Assembly (NCBI RefSeq): GCF_000621505.1
Contig: NZ_JHYD01000034.1
Span: forward strand, 27,747 to 91,746
DNA from: Ruminiclostridium cellobioparum DSM 1351 = ATCC 15832
GTDB lineage: Bacteria; Bacillota; Clostridia; Acetivibrionales; DSM-1351
DNA length: 64,000 nucleotides
Reading direction: 5' to 3'
In this document: positions 1 to 9,300 of the stretch, in pieces
Layout: every line of letters begins with the position of its first letter
How positions within the stretch are numbered: position 1 is the stretch's first letter
The notes under the pieces: generated by a model
Databases searched by the model: none
Told to the model about the DNA's origin: nothing
The model's input: the letters and a program-made list of their open reading frames with translations, nothing else
Translations under genes and position numbers: made by a program

Positions 1-1368
1 CTTGTCGGTAAAAAGAGAAATTTTTATGTCCTGGTAATAATTATTGTCGATATACTCCTTAATCTCATAAATATTGAGATTGTCATTTTTGATCTGCTTC
101 CTTGCCAGATTGTAAAATAATTCTGTTATATCAAGCAAATACTTTTTAAACTGATCAAAATTGCAGACAGTTTTTGAAAGGTTTTGAAAGTAGGATAAGA
201 GTTCGTTTGCTTCAAACCCCTTGACCATTGAAAAATTGTTTAATAAAAGCAGGAGTTCATCAAATATCCTGTTTGCATCTCTCAGACTGAGATATCCGGC
301 TTGTTCTATCCTGTCGGCAAGTTCATTGACTATTCCCTTGGTATATGACAGGCTTCCGCCTTCAATTGCGTTAAAAATAAGATCCTTTTTCCCCAGCAGG
401 GATACATTTTTTGTGTTCGCGTTTTCCGGCACAACATTTGAACCGCTTTCAATTTTATTCAAAATATTGAAACCGTTTATACTTTTTTCTGCCTCTAAAA
501 ACGATTCCTTTAATGAATCTATTCCTTCAAAAAAGCCGCCGACACCTGCTATAATTACTAATTCAAATAATTCCTTAAGCTTTTTCCTGGACTTTTGTAT
601 CAAATGAAGATAATTGCTGCTCAGTTTTTCATTACAGTTATTTTCTATGGAAATTATTGCTATCATCTCATTTTCAGCCTTGGGATTTATCAGATTGAAA
701 CATTCAACCTCATCATTAAACAGCTCATTAATGGCATTTGAAACAGCAAACTGCGCAAGTCCGGTATCTCCGAAGTACTTCTCACTGACTTCCTCATAAT
801 TCATTATTCTGAAAATCACTATGGAATAATATTTTTTTCTGTTTCCGTCATCTATGATTTCCTTGTATATTTCACTCATCTGCCGGCTGATGCTGCCTTC
901 AATGGCAGTAAGATAGACCTTTTCCTTTAAACTGGGCAGGGATAGGTTAAGCAGGATATTTTTATCTATATACTGACTCTGCGTTTTTCTTTTATTTGAA
1001 ATAACATCAACAGCTTTTGCCAGTGCACCGTTGAGCTCATTTCTTTTAATGGGCTTTAACAGATAATCGATAACTTTGGAGTGTAGAGCCTGACGTGTAT
1101 ATTCGTAATTGTCATAGCCGCTGATGACAATTACAGCCAGGTCAGGATACCGGCTCTGAACCATACGGAGTAAATCCATACCATCCATTCCCGGCATTTT
1201 CATATCAACCAAAATAATATCCGGCCTTTTTTCTTCTATAAGTCTTACTCCATTTTTTCCATCCCATGCCTCAAAAACCTCATAAATATTTACACTATTC
1301 CAGTCAGCCAAAATCTTTATTGCTTCTCTTGCCGGTTCTTCATCATCAATAATTAAAACTTTATACAT
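1..1368 (-). CDS. Response regulator, YesN/AraC type (3' end beyond window)
   Basis: The reading frame opens at an ATG at 1368 and stays open for 456 codons to the window edge, so the C-terminus is missing. It begins with a CheY-like receiver: acidic pocket IIDDEE near residues 6-11, phospho-acceptor Asp near 55 in ILVDMKMPG, and the conserved Lys in YLLKP near 105. A long middle linker follows, and the last visible residues (NIYEIKEYIDNNYYQDI) are the opening helix of an AraC-type DNA-binding domain, whose two helix-turn-helix units lie outside the window. It sits 77 bases behind the histidine kinase gene with a strong GGAGG site. In this family the kinase-regulator pair normally controls a nearby sugar importer, here probably the two permeases upstream. 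The signal is unknown. Confidence 0.93.
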   Translation of the reverse strand, partial: MYKVLIIDDEEPAREAIKILADWNSVNIYEVFEAWDGKNGVRLIEEKRPDIILVDMKMPGMDGMDLLRMVQSRYPDLAVIVISGYDNYEYTRQALHSKVIDYLLKPIKRNELNGALAKAVDVISNKRKTQSQYIDKNILLNLSLPSLKEKVYLTAIEGSISRQMSEIYKEIIDDGNRKKYYSIVIFRIMNYEEVSEKYFGDTGLAQFAVSNAINELFNDEVECFNLINPKAENEMIAIISIENNCNEKLSSNYLHLIQKSRKKLKELFELVIIAGVGGFFEGIDSLKESFLEAEKSINGFNILNKIESGSNVVPENANTKNVSLLGKKDLIFNAIEGGSLSYTKGIVNELADRIEQAGYLSLRDANRIFDELLLLLNNFSMVKGFEANELLSYFQNLSKTVCNFDQFKKYLLDITELFYNLARKQIKNDNLNIYEIKEYIDNNYYQDIKISLFTDK

Positions 1369-1445
1369 ACTAATGCCCTTGCCCGGCATTTTTCAATCTT
1401 CATGACAGAAATGGCACGGGCTCGGTACCTCCTTGATACAATATT

Positions 1446-3278
1446 TTAATTATATTTCTCAACCTTATTCCCACCGTCCGGTATAATAAAGCTTATCGTA
1501 GTTCCCGTACCGTCAGATTCGATATACAAGCTGGACTTTCCCTTATATAGCAGGTGCAGCCGGGTATCAAGATTTTTTAAACCGATTGCTTTATTCTCAT
1601 TCTGCCCATTTTCACTGTCCATATAGAATCTGATTTGCTTAAATCTTTCGGGCGATATTCCCGGTCCATTGTCACTGACCGAAATCAGTATATCATTACC
1701 TTCCAGATATGCTTTAATTATTATAGCCACTGATGTAAAGCTTTTTTCCAGCACGTGCTTTATGGAATTTTCAACAAGAATTTGTATGGATATCTTTGGT
1801 ATGAGAACATCCAATACATTATCATCCATTTCATAGGTTACCGTTAGCCTGTTTCCGAATCTGGCCTTTTGAATAATAAGATAATCATCTATATATTTAA
1901 TTTCATTTTCAAGTCTGACAAGGTTTTTTCCGTTTATGGTATATCTGAAAGTTGAAGCAAGAGCATCTACCATATCGCTTATATGAAAGGCTTCTATTTT
2001 TAAAGCAGTGGTTGATATGGCCTGCAGCGCATTGTATAAAAAATGAGGATTGAGTTCTGCTTCCAATGCTTTCAAAATAGCATTCTTTTCTTCAAGCTTC
2101 GTTTTGTATTCCTCATTAATTAAATCATTAATTTTGGCTACCATAAGATTGAATTGTATTGTCAGTTCCGCTATTTCATCATTGCCTTCAACCTTTGCCT
2201 CCAGGTCAAATCTGCCCTCGCTGAAGCTATGCATTTTTTTAGTAAGCTTTTTAACCGGCTTGGTTATTGCATTGGCTGACAGGACAACCAATATAACCGA
2301 GATAACCAGAATTATACAGCCTACAAATGTTCCCAATGACCTGTTAGTCTGTGCCGCACTGTATATTTTCTTATATGGAATGAGTTTAACCAGCCTGAAT
2401 TTCATGCTGTCCGAAGCGTTGTAAATGGTCAGGTAACTCTTATCCTCACTTTTCCAGTCAAACATATTTGTACCCTGTTTTTGAAGTCTGGCTTTAAAAT
2501 CCGGCCGGTTAAAGTATTTATAGTTGTCTTTATTGTTGGAATAGAAGGTACTGCCATCTTCGCCCATGAATATAAGCTGCTCCCCGTCTGTAAGAGAAGT
2601 ATTCCTTATTATTTCATTCCATGTACTGTAATTGCAAAAGAAGGATAATACGGCATATGGCTTTTTGTCTACAATATTTTTAATTGCTCTATGATATGCA
2701 AAAAAACATTTTTCCTGATTAATCGAATAGGTTCTTTTTTTTGCCAAAAAAAGAGATTCAATATAAACATTGTTCTTGCTTTTTATAGTCCTGATATACC
2801 AGTCTTCGTTGGGAACATCAGTATTATAGGCTTTTCTGACCTTTAAAACCATTCCGTCCCCTCTCGTTATGTAATAATAACAATTCTGCTCAACTATATA
2901 CAGGCAGATACCTTCAAAATCATTACGGGAATAAAACATACTTCTGATATAGTCTTCCAAATAGACTTCTGCCGATAATTCATCCGTTACCCCCAACAGG
3001 GCATTCATAATATTGTCATACTTTATATTCGGCAGGGACACCTGGTTAATATCATTGAAATAGCTTTCAATATTCTTGTTAATCAATGTTAGATTGTCTC
3101 TGTTTCCATCAATGATATTCTTAACCGATTCTTTTTCTATTATTTTATAGGAAACAAAAGTCAATGAAATTATTGTAAGTATAATTATTGCAGAAAAAAG
3201 AAGTACCAGCTTGTTGGCAAGCTTTTTGAAAAACAAGCATTTTATTTTATTCAATACTATATAAACTATATTTTTCAT
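1446..3278 (-). CDS. Sensor histidine kinase, YesM/LytS-like
   Basis: A 610-residue membrane sensor kinase. Transmembrane segments lie near residues 24-46 and 316-338, enclosing an extracellular sensing region of about 270 residues. A HAMP linker follows (about 335-388), then a His_kinase domain with phospho-acceptor His near 412 in the motif NPHFLYN. The C-terminal ATPase has an N-box at about 500-508 (LVENSIKH) and a G-box DNGPG near 537-541. This is the standard architecture of kinases that pair with YesN-type regulators, and the matching regulator starts 77 bases downstream. Extracytoplasmic carbohydrate sensing is usual for the family; the ligand cannot be read from sequence. The gene lies downstream of two sugar permease genes, separated by a 261-bp gap holding two hairpins. 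Confidence 0.94.
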   Translation of the reverse strand: MKNIVYIVLNKIKCLFFKKLANKLVLLFSAIIILTIISLTFVSYKIIEKESVKNIIDGNRDNLTLINKNIESYFNDINQVSLPNIKYDNIMNALLGVTDELSAEVYLEDYIRSMFYSRNDFEGICLYIVEQNCYYYITRGDGMVLKVRKAYNTDVPNEDWYIRTIKSKNNVYIESLFLAKKRTYSINQEKCFFAYHRAIKNIVDKKPYAVLSFFCNYSTWNEIIRNTSLTDGEQLIFMGEDGSTFYSNNKDNYKYFNRPDFKARLQKQGTNMFDWKSEDKSYLTIYNASDSMKFRLVKLIPYKKIYSAAQTNRSLGTFVGCIILVISVILVVLSANAITKPVKKLTKKMHSFSEGRFDLEAKVEGNDEIAELTIQFNLMVAKINDLINEEYKTKLEEKNAILKALEAELNPHFLYNALQAISTTALKIEAFHISDMVDALASTFRYTINGKNLVRLENEIKYIDDYLIIQKARFGNRLTVTYEMDDNVLDVLIPKISIQILVENSIKHVLEKSFTSVAIIIKAYLEGNDILISVSDNGPGISPERFKQIRFYMDSENGQNENKAIGLKNLDTRLHLLYKGKSSLYIESDGTGTTISFIIPDGGNKVEKYN

Positions 3279-3317
3279 ATTAGTTTACATCCCTCTTTGT
3301 CAACACTGACAAAATAC

Positions 3318-3360
3318 TACCCTCTATTGACAATGTATTGTACATTGTTAATAGAGGGTA
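3318..3360. repeat. 43-nt near-perfect palindrome, copy 1
   Basis: Two 20-nt arms (TACCCTCTATTGACAATGTA and its complement) enclose a TTG loop; one pair is a G-T wobble. A second copy at 35231-35273 has the same length and loop but a perfectly paired stem, differing by changes that keep pairing. It lies between the 3' end of a permease gene and the 5' end of the kinase gene. A terminator role is possible, but no clean T-run follows on either strand. Confidence 0.85.
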
Positions 3361-3380
3361 GAGTCATTGCAGTTAAAACT

Positions 3381-3410
3381 ACGGTTGAAACCTTTATTTT
3401 TTAACCGTAC
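3381..3410. repeat. Inverted repeat, possible terminator of the permease genes
   Basis: Arms TACGGTT and AACCGTA enclose an AT-rich loop; outside them GAGTC (3361) and GACTC (about 3412) could extend the stem. It lies downstream of the permease stop at 3540 and upstream of the kinase gene. On the minus strand it is followed by a short GTTTT only, so termination would be weak. The rest of 3411-3539 shows nothing I can name. Confidence 0.4.
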
Positions 3411-3539
3411 GACTCTATAAAAATAAACATCATTCTACATATTTCCCCTTAAATAATATGATATTTCGACAAATTATTCAACTTTAATATCTATCCGTAT
3501 GGTATTCTGCCATTGAAGTCAGAAGCGGTCAAAAGTTGC

Positions 3540-4370
3540 CTATCCCTTGACTGCACCGGCTGTAACACCTTTAACAATATTTTTCTGCATTAATATAAAG
3601 AATAAAATTGATGGTATCACAGCAAGAACAATAGCCGTCATGGTATACTGCCAATCGGTTACATACTGTCCAATAAAGGTATATGCAGCAAGTGTCAGGG
3701 TTTTTGACTCCTTTGTCCCGTTAAGGAATATCAGCGGCAAAAGGAAGTCATTCCATACCCACATTACGTCTATAATAATAATTGTACTTGTAATAGGCTT
3801 CAGTAATGGAAATATTATGGAATAAAACATCCTTAGTGTTGATGCTCCGTCAACTAGGGCACTTTCATCAATTTCTCTCGGAATGCTTTTAACAAAACCA
3901 TGGTACATAAATATTGCGGTAGGTGCCGCAAAACCCCAGTATAGTGTACCTAATCCCCAGATATTATTTGGTAATTTAATAATATTTAAAAACTTTATCA
4001 AAGTAATCATAATTGTTTGAAAAGGAATCAGCATTGGCGAAATACAAAAAATATATATCACCCAGCTCAATCTGGTCTTTGTTCTGGACAGCATAAATCC
4101 TGCGAGGGAGCTGAAAAGGATTATTCCTAAAATGGCCAAACCGGTCACTATAGTATTGTTCAAGAACAATTTAGGGTAGTTGATATTATTCCAAACGTAA
4201 AAATAATTTTCAAAATGCAGAATTGCAGGAAATGCTGTAACGTCTGTCATCACTTCTTTAAAACTCTTCAAAGAATTCAGCAATACCAAAAATATAGGGT
4301 ATAAAAATAATATTACAGCCGCCAGCAGAACCAATTCCATAACTATCAAGCTTTTTTTACTTTTATTCAT
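3540..4370 (-). CDS. Carbohydrate ABC transporter permease, MalG-like
   Basis: A 276-residue inner-membrane permease of the MalG/CUT1 type with about six hydrophobic segments. The EAA loop that contacts the ATPase is visible near residues 165-195 (EIDESALVDGAST followed by a Pro-containing helix). The C-terminal KGVTAGAVKG tail is characteristic of MalG-like proteins. Its start overlaps the stop of the MalF-like gene by one base, so the two are translationally coupled. No substrate-binding protein or ATPase is adjacent; the ATPase is normally shared (MsmK type) in these bacteria. The binding protein may lie downstream of the YesN gene, outside the window, as in the yesMNOPQ arrangement. The substrate is unknown. 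Confidence 0.93.
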   Translation of the reverse strand: MNKSKKSLIVMELVLLAAVILFLYPIFLVLLNSLKSFKEVMTDVTAFPAILHFENYFYVWNNINYPKLFLNNTIVTGLAILGIILFSSLAGFMLSRTKTRLSWVIYIFCISPMLIPFQTIMITLIKFLNIIKLPNNIWGLGTLYWGFAAPTAIFMYHGFVKSIPREIDESALVDGASTLRMFYSIIFPLLKPITSTIIIIDVMWVWNDFLLPLIFLNGTKESKTLTLAAYTFIGQYVTDWQYTMTAIVLAVIPSILFFILMQKNIVKGVTAGAVKG

Positions 4371-5248
4371 TATATTTCAACCTCCCTGCTCTTGAAGAAT
4401 GTAACCTGTACAAGCGTTATAACCAGTATGGCTACAAAGAGAACAAGTGCTTTTGCGGTTCCATAGCCATAGGTGTTATTCTGAAAGGCTTCTTTATAAA
4501 TATCATATGTAATACTTGTAGTAGCTCCTCCAGGTCCGCCATTGGTCAATGAAACAATAACATCAAATACCTTGATGGAATTTGTCAATGCCAAAAATAC
4601 GCATGAAGTTATAGAAGGCATTAAAAGAGGAATAGTTACACTGAAAAACCTCCTTACGCTGCCTGCCCCGTCAACAATTGCCGCCTCAATCAGTTCATAG
4701 GGAATAGACTGCAGACCTGCAATATATATAACAATATAGAACCCTATAGACTGCCATATGGAAACGAATAATATCGACCAAAAGGCCAGCTTTGCGTTAC
4801 CAAGCCAACTCCATGAAAACATGTCCCAATTGGTAATTTCTCCAAGACTCTGGAAGCCTTGAATAAATATAAATCTCCATATGAAGCCTACAATTACCAG
4901 GCTTAAAATATAGGGAATAAAAAATCCCGCACGGAGAATGTTTGTGCTATGCAGCTTCTTGTCAAGCATCACAGCTATCAATACAGCCAGAACGTTAATT
5001 ATAAGGATAAACAATACCGAGAACTTTATGGTAAATACAGCTGAGGATTTAAATGCAGCGTCTTCGGTAAATATTAATTTAAAGTTTTCTATTCCGACAA
5101 ACCTGGCTGCTTTGCTAATACCGTTCCATTCAGTAAACGAATAAGCCATACTCATAACAAAAGGAATATATACTACAAATGAAATAAGAACCACCACCGG
5201 TAATACATATATAAGATACTCAAATTTACCTATGCCTTTTTTAAACAT
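4370..5248 (-). CDS. Carbohydrate ABC transporter permease, MalF-like
   Basis: A 292-residue permease of the MalF/UgpA type with about six membrane helices and an EAA loop (YELIEAAIVDGAGS) near residues 190-205. An in-frame GTG 12 bases further upstream (5260) lies inside the GGAGG ribosome binding site, so I take the ATG at 5248 (protein starting MFKKG). It forms a coupled pair with the MalG-like gene. Upstream is only the palindromic element at 5270-5494, so this gene heads the transcription unit and its promoter must lie within or next to that repeat. The matching binding protein is not visible. Confidence 0.92.
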   Translation of the reverse strand: MFKKGIGKFEYLIYVLPVVVLISFVVYIPFVMSMAYSFTEWNGISKAARFVGIENFKLIFTEDAAFKSSAVFTIKFSVLFILIINVLAVLIAVMLDKKLHSTNILRAGFFIPYILSLVIVGFIWRFIFIQGFQSLGEITNWDMFSWSWLGNAKLAFWSILFVSIWQSIGFYIVIYIAGLQSIPYELIEAAIVDGAGSVRRFFSVTIPLLMPSITSCVFLALTNSIKVFDVIVSLTNGGPGGATTSITYDIYKEAFQNNTYGYGTAKALVLFVAILVITLVQVTFFKSREVEI

Positions 5249-5269
5249 ACGTACCTCCACTTTCTTAAT

Positions 5270-5494
5270 TTAACTCGTTGTGCCGGTTATTTCATATTTG
5301 CTTTACCTGTGTAATTTTTTATATCAACTGGTAACTTCCGTACTAACTTCATGAAATAGGGCGCACCAAAAACAATTTATCGCAATTCTTTTTAACTGTG
5401 CATCTTATTTCATGAAGTTGTCCTCGCGTTACCAGTTGATTTCAATAAATCTATCTGTAAAGCAAAACACAATTTCAATTAGCAACACGTTGAT
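5270..5494. repeat. Long palindromic element E1 (about 225 bp)
   Basis: The two halves are imperfect inverted copies of about 100 bp. Shared blocks include TTTGCTTTAC, ATCAACTGGTAAC and ACTTCATGAAATA, each present forward on the left and reverse-complemented on the right. The centre is AT-rich, with related GCGCACC and TGTGCATC ends. Related elements occur at 9587, 33945 and 35514. There is no ORF inside, so this looks like a non-autonomous (MITE-like) element. It occupies the upstream region of the MalF-like gene and might affect its expression. Confidence 0.85.
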
Positions 5495-5650
5495 TTATAT
5501 TTATTATCCAATATGGATGAGATATGGAGAATGTATATTCGTAACATGGTATAGGTAAAAAAGTGTACACTTTTTACTGCGGAAAGGGGATTCCCCTTTT
5601 CAAACCCTGTGTATAGGAATTTACTGTTTGGAGTTTTCTGGTGCGTACGC
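5495..5650. other. Gene-free stretch with two small palindromes
   Basis: Between element E1 and the spoIIID terminator there is no gene. It holds an 18-bp perfect palindrome at 5558-5575 (AAAAAGTGTACACTTTTT) and an AAAGGGGA/TCCCCTTT hairpin at about 5584-5600. Either could be an operator or a weak terminator; nothing else is recognisable. Confidence 0.5.
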
Positions 5651-5652
5651 TC

Positions 5653-5684
5653 AAAAAGCCAGGAGCTTTTGGCTCCCGGCTTTT
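5653..5684 (-). terminator. Rho-independent terminator after spoIIID
   Basis: The arms AAAAGCC-x-GGAGC and GCTCC-x-GGCTTTT form a 12-bp stem with one mismatch and a five-base loop, with A and T runs on both flanks, so it could act on either strand. It lies about 57 bases past the spoIIID stop and most likely ends that transcript. Confidence 0.75.
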
Positions 5685-5740
5685 AAACTTTGTCCTCTAT
5701 GTAAATTTTCTTTTTCAGTGTAAACTTCATCTATATAAAA

Positions 5741-5989
5741 TTACTTACCCTGATATTTTGCCTTTGTTGCTTCTCCGCCCCGTATATGCCGCTCTGCCTT
5801 ATTCTCCTCGAGAATGACCCTGACATCGTTCATAAGTGTTGGATTTATTTTCTCTAGTCTTTCAGTAACATCTTTGTGTACTGTGCTCTTGCTGATCCCA
5901 AACTTTTTAGCAGCAAATCGTACTGTTGTCTTTTTCTCGATAATATAATTCGCGAGCTCCAAAACTCGTTCTTCTATATATTCCTTCAA
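5741..5989 (-). CDS. spoIIID: Sporulation transcription factor SpoIIID
   Basis: SpoIIID is the small DNA-binding protein that switches mother-cell gene expression between the sigma-E and sigma-K stages. The protein here has 82 residues. It contains the family helix-turn-helix (FAAKKFGISKSTVHKDVTER) and the typical end RHIRGGEATKAKY. I place the start at a TTG (5989) because AAAGGGGGG lies eight bases upstream and the protein then begins KEYIEERVLEL as SpoIIID does; a longer frame to 6100 would add a non-conserved leader. The gene stands alone between a sugar permease and an alpha-mannosidase, not next to spoIIQ or mreB as in many relatives. Its presence indicates an endospore former. Confidence 0.95.
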   Translation of the reverse strand: MKEYIEERVLELANYIIEKKTTVRFAAKKFGISKSTVHKDVTERLEKINPTLMNDVRVILEENKAERHIRGGEATKAKYQGK

Positions 5990-6096
5990 CCTATACCCCC
6001 CTTTGATAAGGCAATTCTGGGAATGATCAGATAATAACACCTGCTTTTCAGGGATTGGTTCATTATCCGTCATTCCAGTGTGCAAAGTAGGCAAAG

Positions 6097-6148
6097 TCAA
6101 TTACAACAAGCCCGGTCAGCAATGCGATTTTGCTGTAATTGACTTCTA
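6097..6148. repeat. Inverted repeat upstream of spoIIID
   Basis: Twelve-base arms (AAGTCAATTACA and its complement) flank a 28-base centre. It lies 110-160 bases upstream of the SpoIIID start, so it could be an operator or part of the leader. No sigma-E type promoter was convincing enough to call. Confidence 0.5.
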
Positions 6149-6221
6149 AAGCTACACAGGCAACGTCTACAGTGTATATATATGCCTTAAGGGGTAGTCT
6201 TATGATTATAACGCATAAGTT

Positions 6222-6262
6222 CAAGAGAAAATTTTTCGGCTGGGAAAAATTTTCTCTCCTGA
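6222..6262. terminator. Long AT-rich hairpin after the alpha-mannosidase gene
   Basis: Arms GAGAAAATTTTTC and GAAAAATTTTCTC give a 13-bp stem with a loop of about six bases. It lies about 60 bases past the stop of the GH38 gene and may end that transcript, although no separate T-run follows it on the minus strand. Confidence 0.5.
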
Positions 6263-6323
6263 AGTGCGTTTTAACGAAATTGAGGAACATTTATTTATAT
6301 TTTTTTATAAAATTTCTGTTATT

Positions 6324-9300
6324 TTAAACCGATACTTTCAGTGTTTGTATTTCAAAAGGTTTGAAGGTCAGAATTCCGGTATCACTATCAAGGCTTTCCT
6401 GGTCCGTTTCCTTCTCCATCAGGTCTACAAGCCTGATATCCCTTGTTTTAAATCCAAAGTTAACCTTTGTACTTATACCGGTACCATGGCATTCATACAT
6501 TCTTATTATTAAATCATCACTGTCCTCACATTTTTTGACCGATTCCACAATTATATTCCCGGCCTCCACCGTAAGAAGTGATGCAGATTTTACAGCAGGG
6601 TTTGCAGAAATTGTTTTAAGCGGTACATTCAGTTCGTAACCGGCTTTGACAACACCGCCCCGTATATAGTCTCCCTTGTGCGGGAACAGGGAATAGGTAA
6701 ACACCTGCCGGCCCAGGTCTGCTCCGGTGCCGGGAAAACTGGTGCTCCTCAGCAAATTCAGATCCAGTATGTTGTCCAGAACTTTATGTCCGTACTTACA
6801 GTCATTCAAGAGTGCAACGCCGTAGTCACCCTGTGAGATGTCCACCCACTTGTGGGCATAGACCTCATATTTTGCCATGTCCCAGGAAGTATTCCTGTGT
6901 GTGGGGCGCTTTATATTTCCAAATTGTATCTCACAGGTGGCCTCTTGTGCATAAACATTTACCGGGAAGGATGTCCTGAGCATTTTGGAATTCTCATTCC
7001 AGTCCACAGCTGTTATGAAATCAATCTGCCTTTTGCCCAATGTCAATACAACTTTCTGCTCGAGGATGGATTGTCCCGATGGTGTCCTGAAGCTGCTTTC
7101 TCTTATGATCTGCGGACCGTCGGTATAAACGCTGCTGTCTATAAGTGTCAGCAGCTCACCGGGTTTTTCATCATAATATACGGGGAAATCCCAGGCATCG
7201 CCCTTATCTTCGTATAGCGCCAACCCGTTGGCCACAGCCCCTTCAGGTATAATGTGACGCTTTTCGGCTTTATCGTATATTGATTTTATAAATCCGTTCT
7301 CCGAAAAAACAATTGAGAAGATATCATTTTCCATCACATCACCCGTACTGAGCAGCTGTCCTCCCGAATACGCCCCGGCAGCTTCTCCGGCAGTATTTCC
7401 ATTCCCTGCGTTTAACGGTACAACCGCATATCCCATGGGAGGCACCTTTGCCTTGCACCAGTTTCCTTCATGGGAAATCCATTCCTCCCGTTCCCAGGAT
7501 AACGAATTGAATACCTGCACATGCCCTGTATCTCCGGAATTAGTACCGGCGTGCTCACCGGATGCCTCTCCTGTGCACAGTGACAGATACCTTTTCCCGG
7601 TCTCAGCTTCTACCTGGCCGAGCATTGAGGCATACCTCTCCAGAGATTCCTTATAAACCCTGCCTATGGAGGATCCAGGCAGAATATCATGGAACTGATA
7701 TAAAAGCATCTCCTTCCAGGTTTTATCCAGGAGCTCTGCGGGGTAAACTTCCCCGGTTATTTCACGGCCTTCCTGCTTTACCATGAACAGCACCGAAGCA
7801 AATTCCAGTTCACGCAGCGCCAGCTCAAGTTTCCTGTTGTATCTTTTGTTCCTGCTCTGGGTGGTATAAGTGCCCTGGTGGTATTCAAGATATAGCTCTC
7901 CGCGCCAGGTCTTTAGCATAGGAGATGCTTCTTCAAGCCTGTCGAAAAATCCCTGTGCGGTTCCCTGGGTTACCGGAGCCAGACCGTTCAGATCCCGTTC
8001 CCTCTTCAGCCTCTCCAGATGCTCCTCTCCCGGCCCTCCGCCGCCATCTCCTATCCCGAACAGCAGAAGGCATTCATCCGAAACACCCTTGTCCAGGAAT
8101 TCCTGTTCGGAGAAAGCGACAGCTCTTGGTGCGGCAGAGCTGTTATAGGTTCCTTCGGGCGGCATATGCGCCAGAATCCGGCTGCCGTCAAGGCCCTCCC
8201 ACCAGAAGGTATGATGAGGATGCTTGTTGAACTTGCTCCAGGAAAGCTTGATTGTCATAAAATAATCCACGCCGGATTTTTTCAGTATTTGAGGCAGCGC
8301 AGCAGAATATCCGAAAACATCGGGCAGCCACAGATTTCTGATATCCTGTCCGAATTCCTGCTGAAAGAAACGCTTTCCGTGAAGTACCTGTCTTATCAAG
8401 GCTTCTCCTCCCGATACATTTGTATCTGCCTCCACCCACATGGCGCCCTGGACCTCCCAGCGACCCTCTCTGATACGCTGTTTTACCTCTTCATAGAGCG
8501 CAGGATAATATTCCTTGACCCATTGATACAGCTGTGCCTGACTGGCTCCGAAGATATATTCCGGAAAACGTTCCATATTTCTCAAGGCAGTAGAAAAAGT
8601 TCTGGCACCCTTGCGAATGGTTTCGCGGATGGGCCACAGCCATGCCAGATCAATGTGGGCGTGCCCTATTGCATTAATCCTAAGGGAAGGATCTCCGCCT
8701 TTTTTATTGAGTTCAGCGGCCAGGATTGCTCTGGCCCTTTTTGCTTCTGCATTGTCATACTTCGTTAAAATATTTGCCGCTTCATTCAGGGCTCGCAGAA
8801 TGCCATGGTATCTGGCCTTATCTTCTGGCAGCTGCTGCAATAAATCCAGCAGTACCTCAAAGTCGTAATAAAGCTGCTCCATTTCCTTATTGGCAACAGC
8901 AATATAGGCATCTTTTACAGTCCCGCTGTCCTGATATTTTCCAAAGAGATCATTACAGCCTGCATCGGCCCAGATCTCTACTTTGTCACCTGCTTTTAAA
9001 GGCCTGTCAAACCGGTAAACTATTTTTCCCGGCCTTCCCAGTGAATAATCAAATTCCGAGGAGAAATTTGTTAGGCCTCTTACCGGATTTCCGGCATTGT
9101 CCACTACACAAAGCTCTCCATTAATGTCAATGAGTAAAATAATTTCCTCATCATTGGCTCCTGTTTCAGACGCATCGGGTACGGCCCCTGTGAAATGAAA
9201 CCAGCCGCAATCCCATAAATTTCCCCAACTTTGGCCGATGGCAACATCCTTTTTTACACCCGACATTCTATCCTCAAAGGTCACGGGCTCCGGCGTGATC

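Noticed and set aside
221..799. Two plus-strand frames at the left edge
   Set aside because: They lie opposite the response regulator frame, which is open to the window edge and carries receiver motifs.
8019..8768. A 249-codon plus-strand frame inside the alpha-mannosidase gene
   Set aside because: It is antisense to a clear GH38 coding region, with low-complexity Pro/Ser/Arg translation and no ribosome binding site; a shadow frame.
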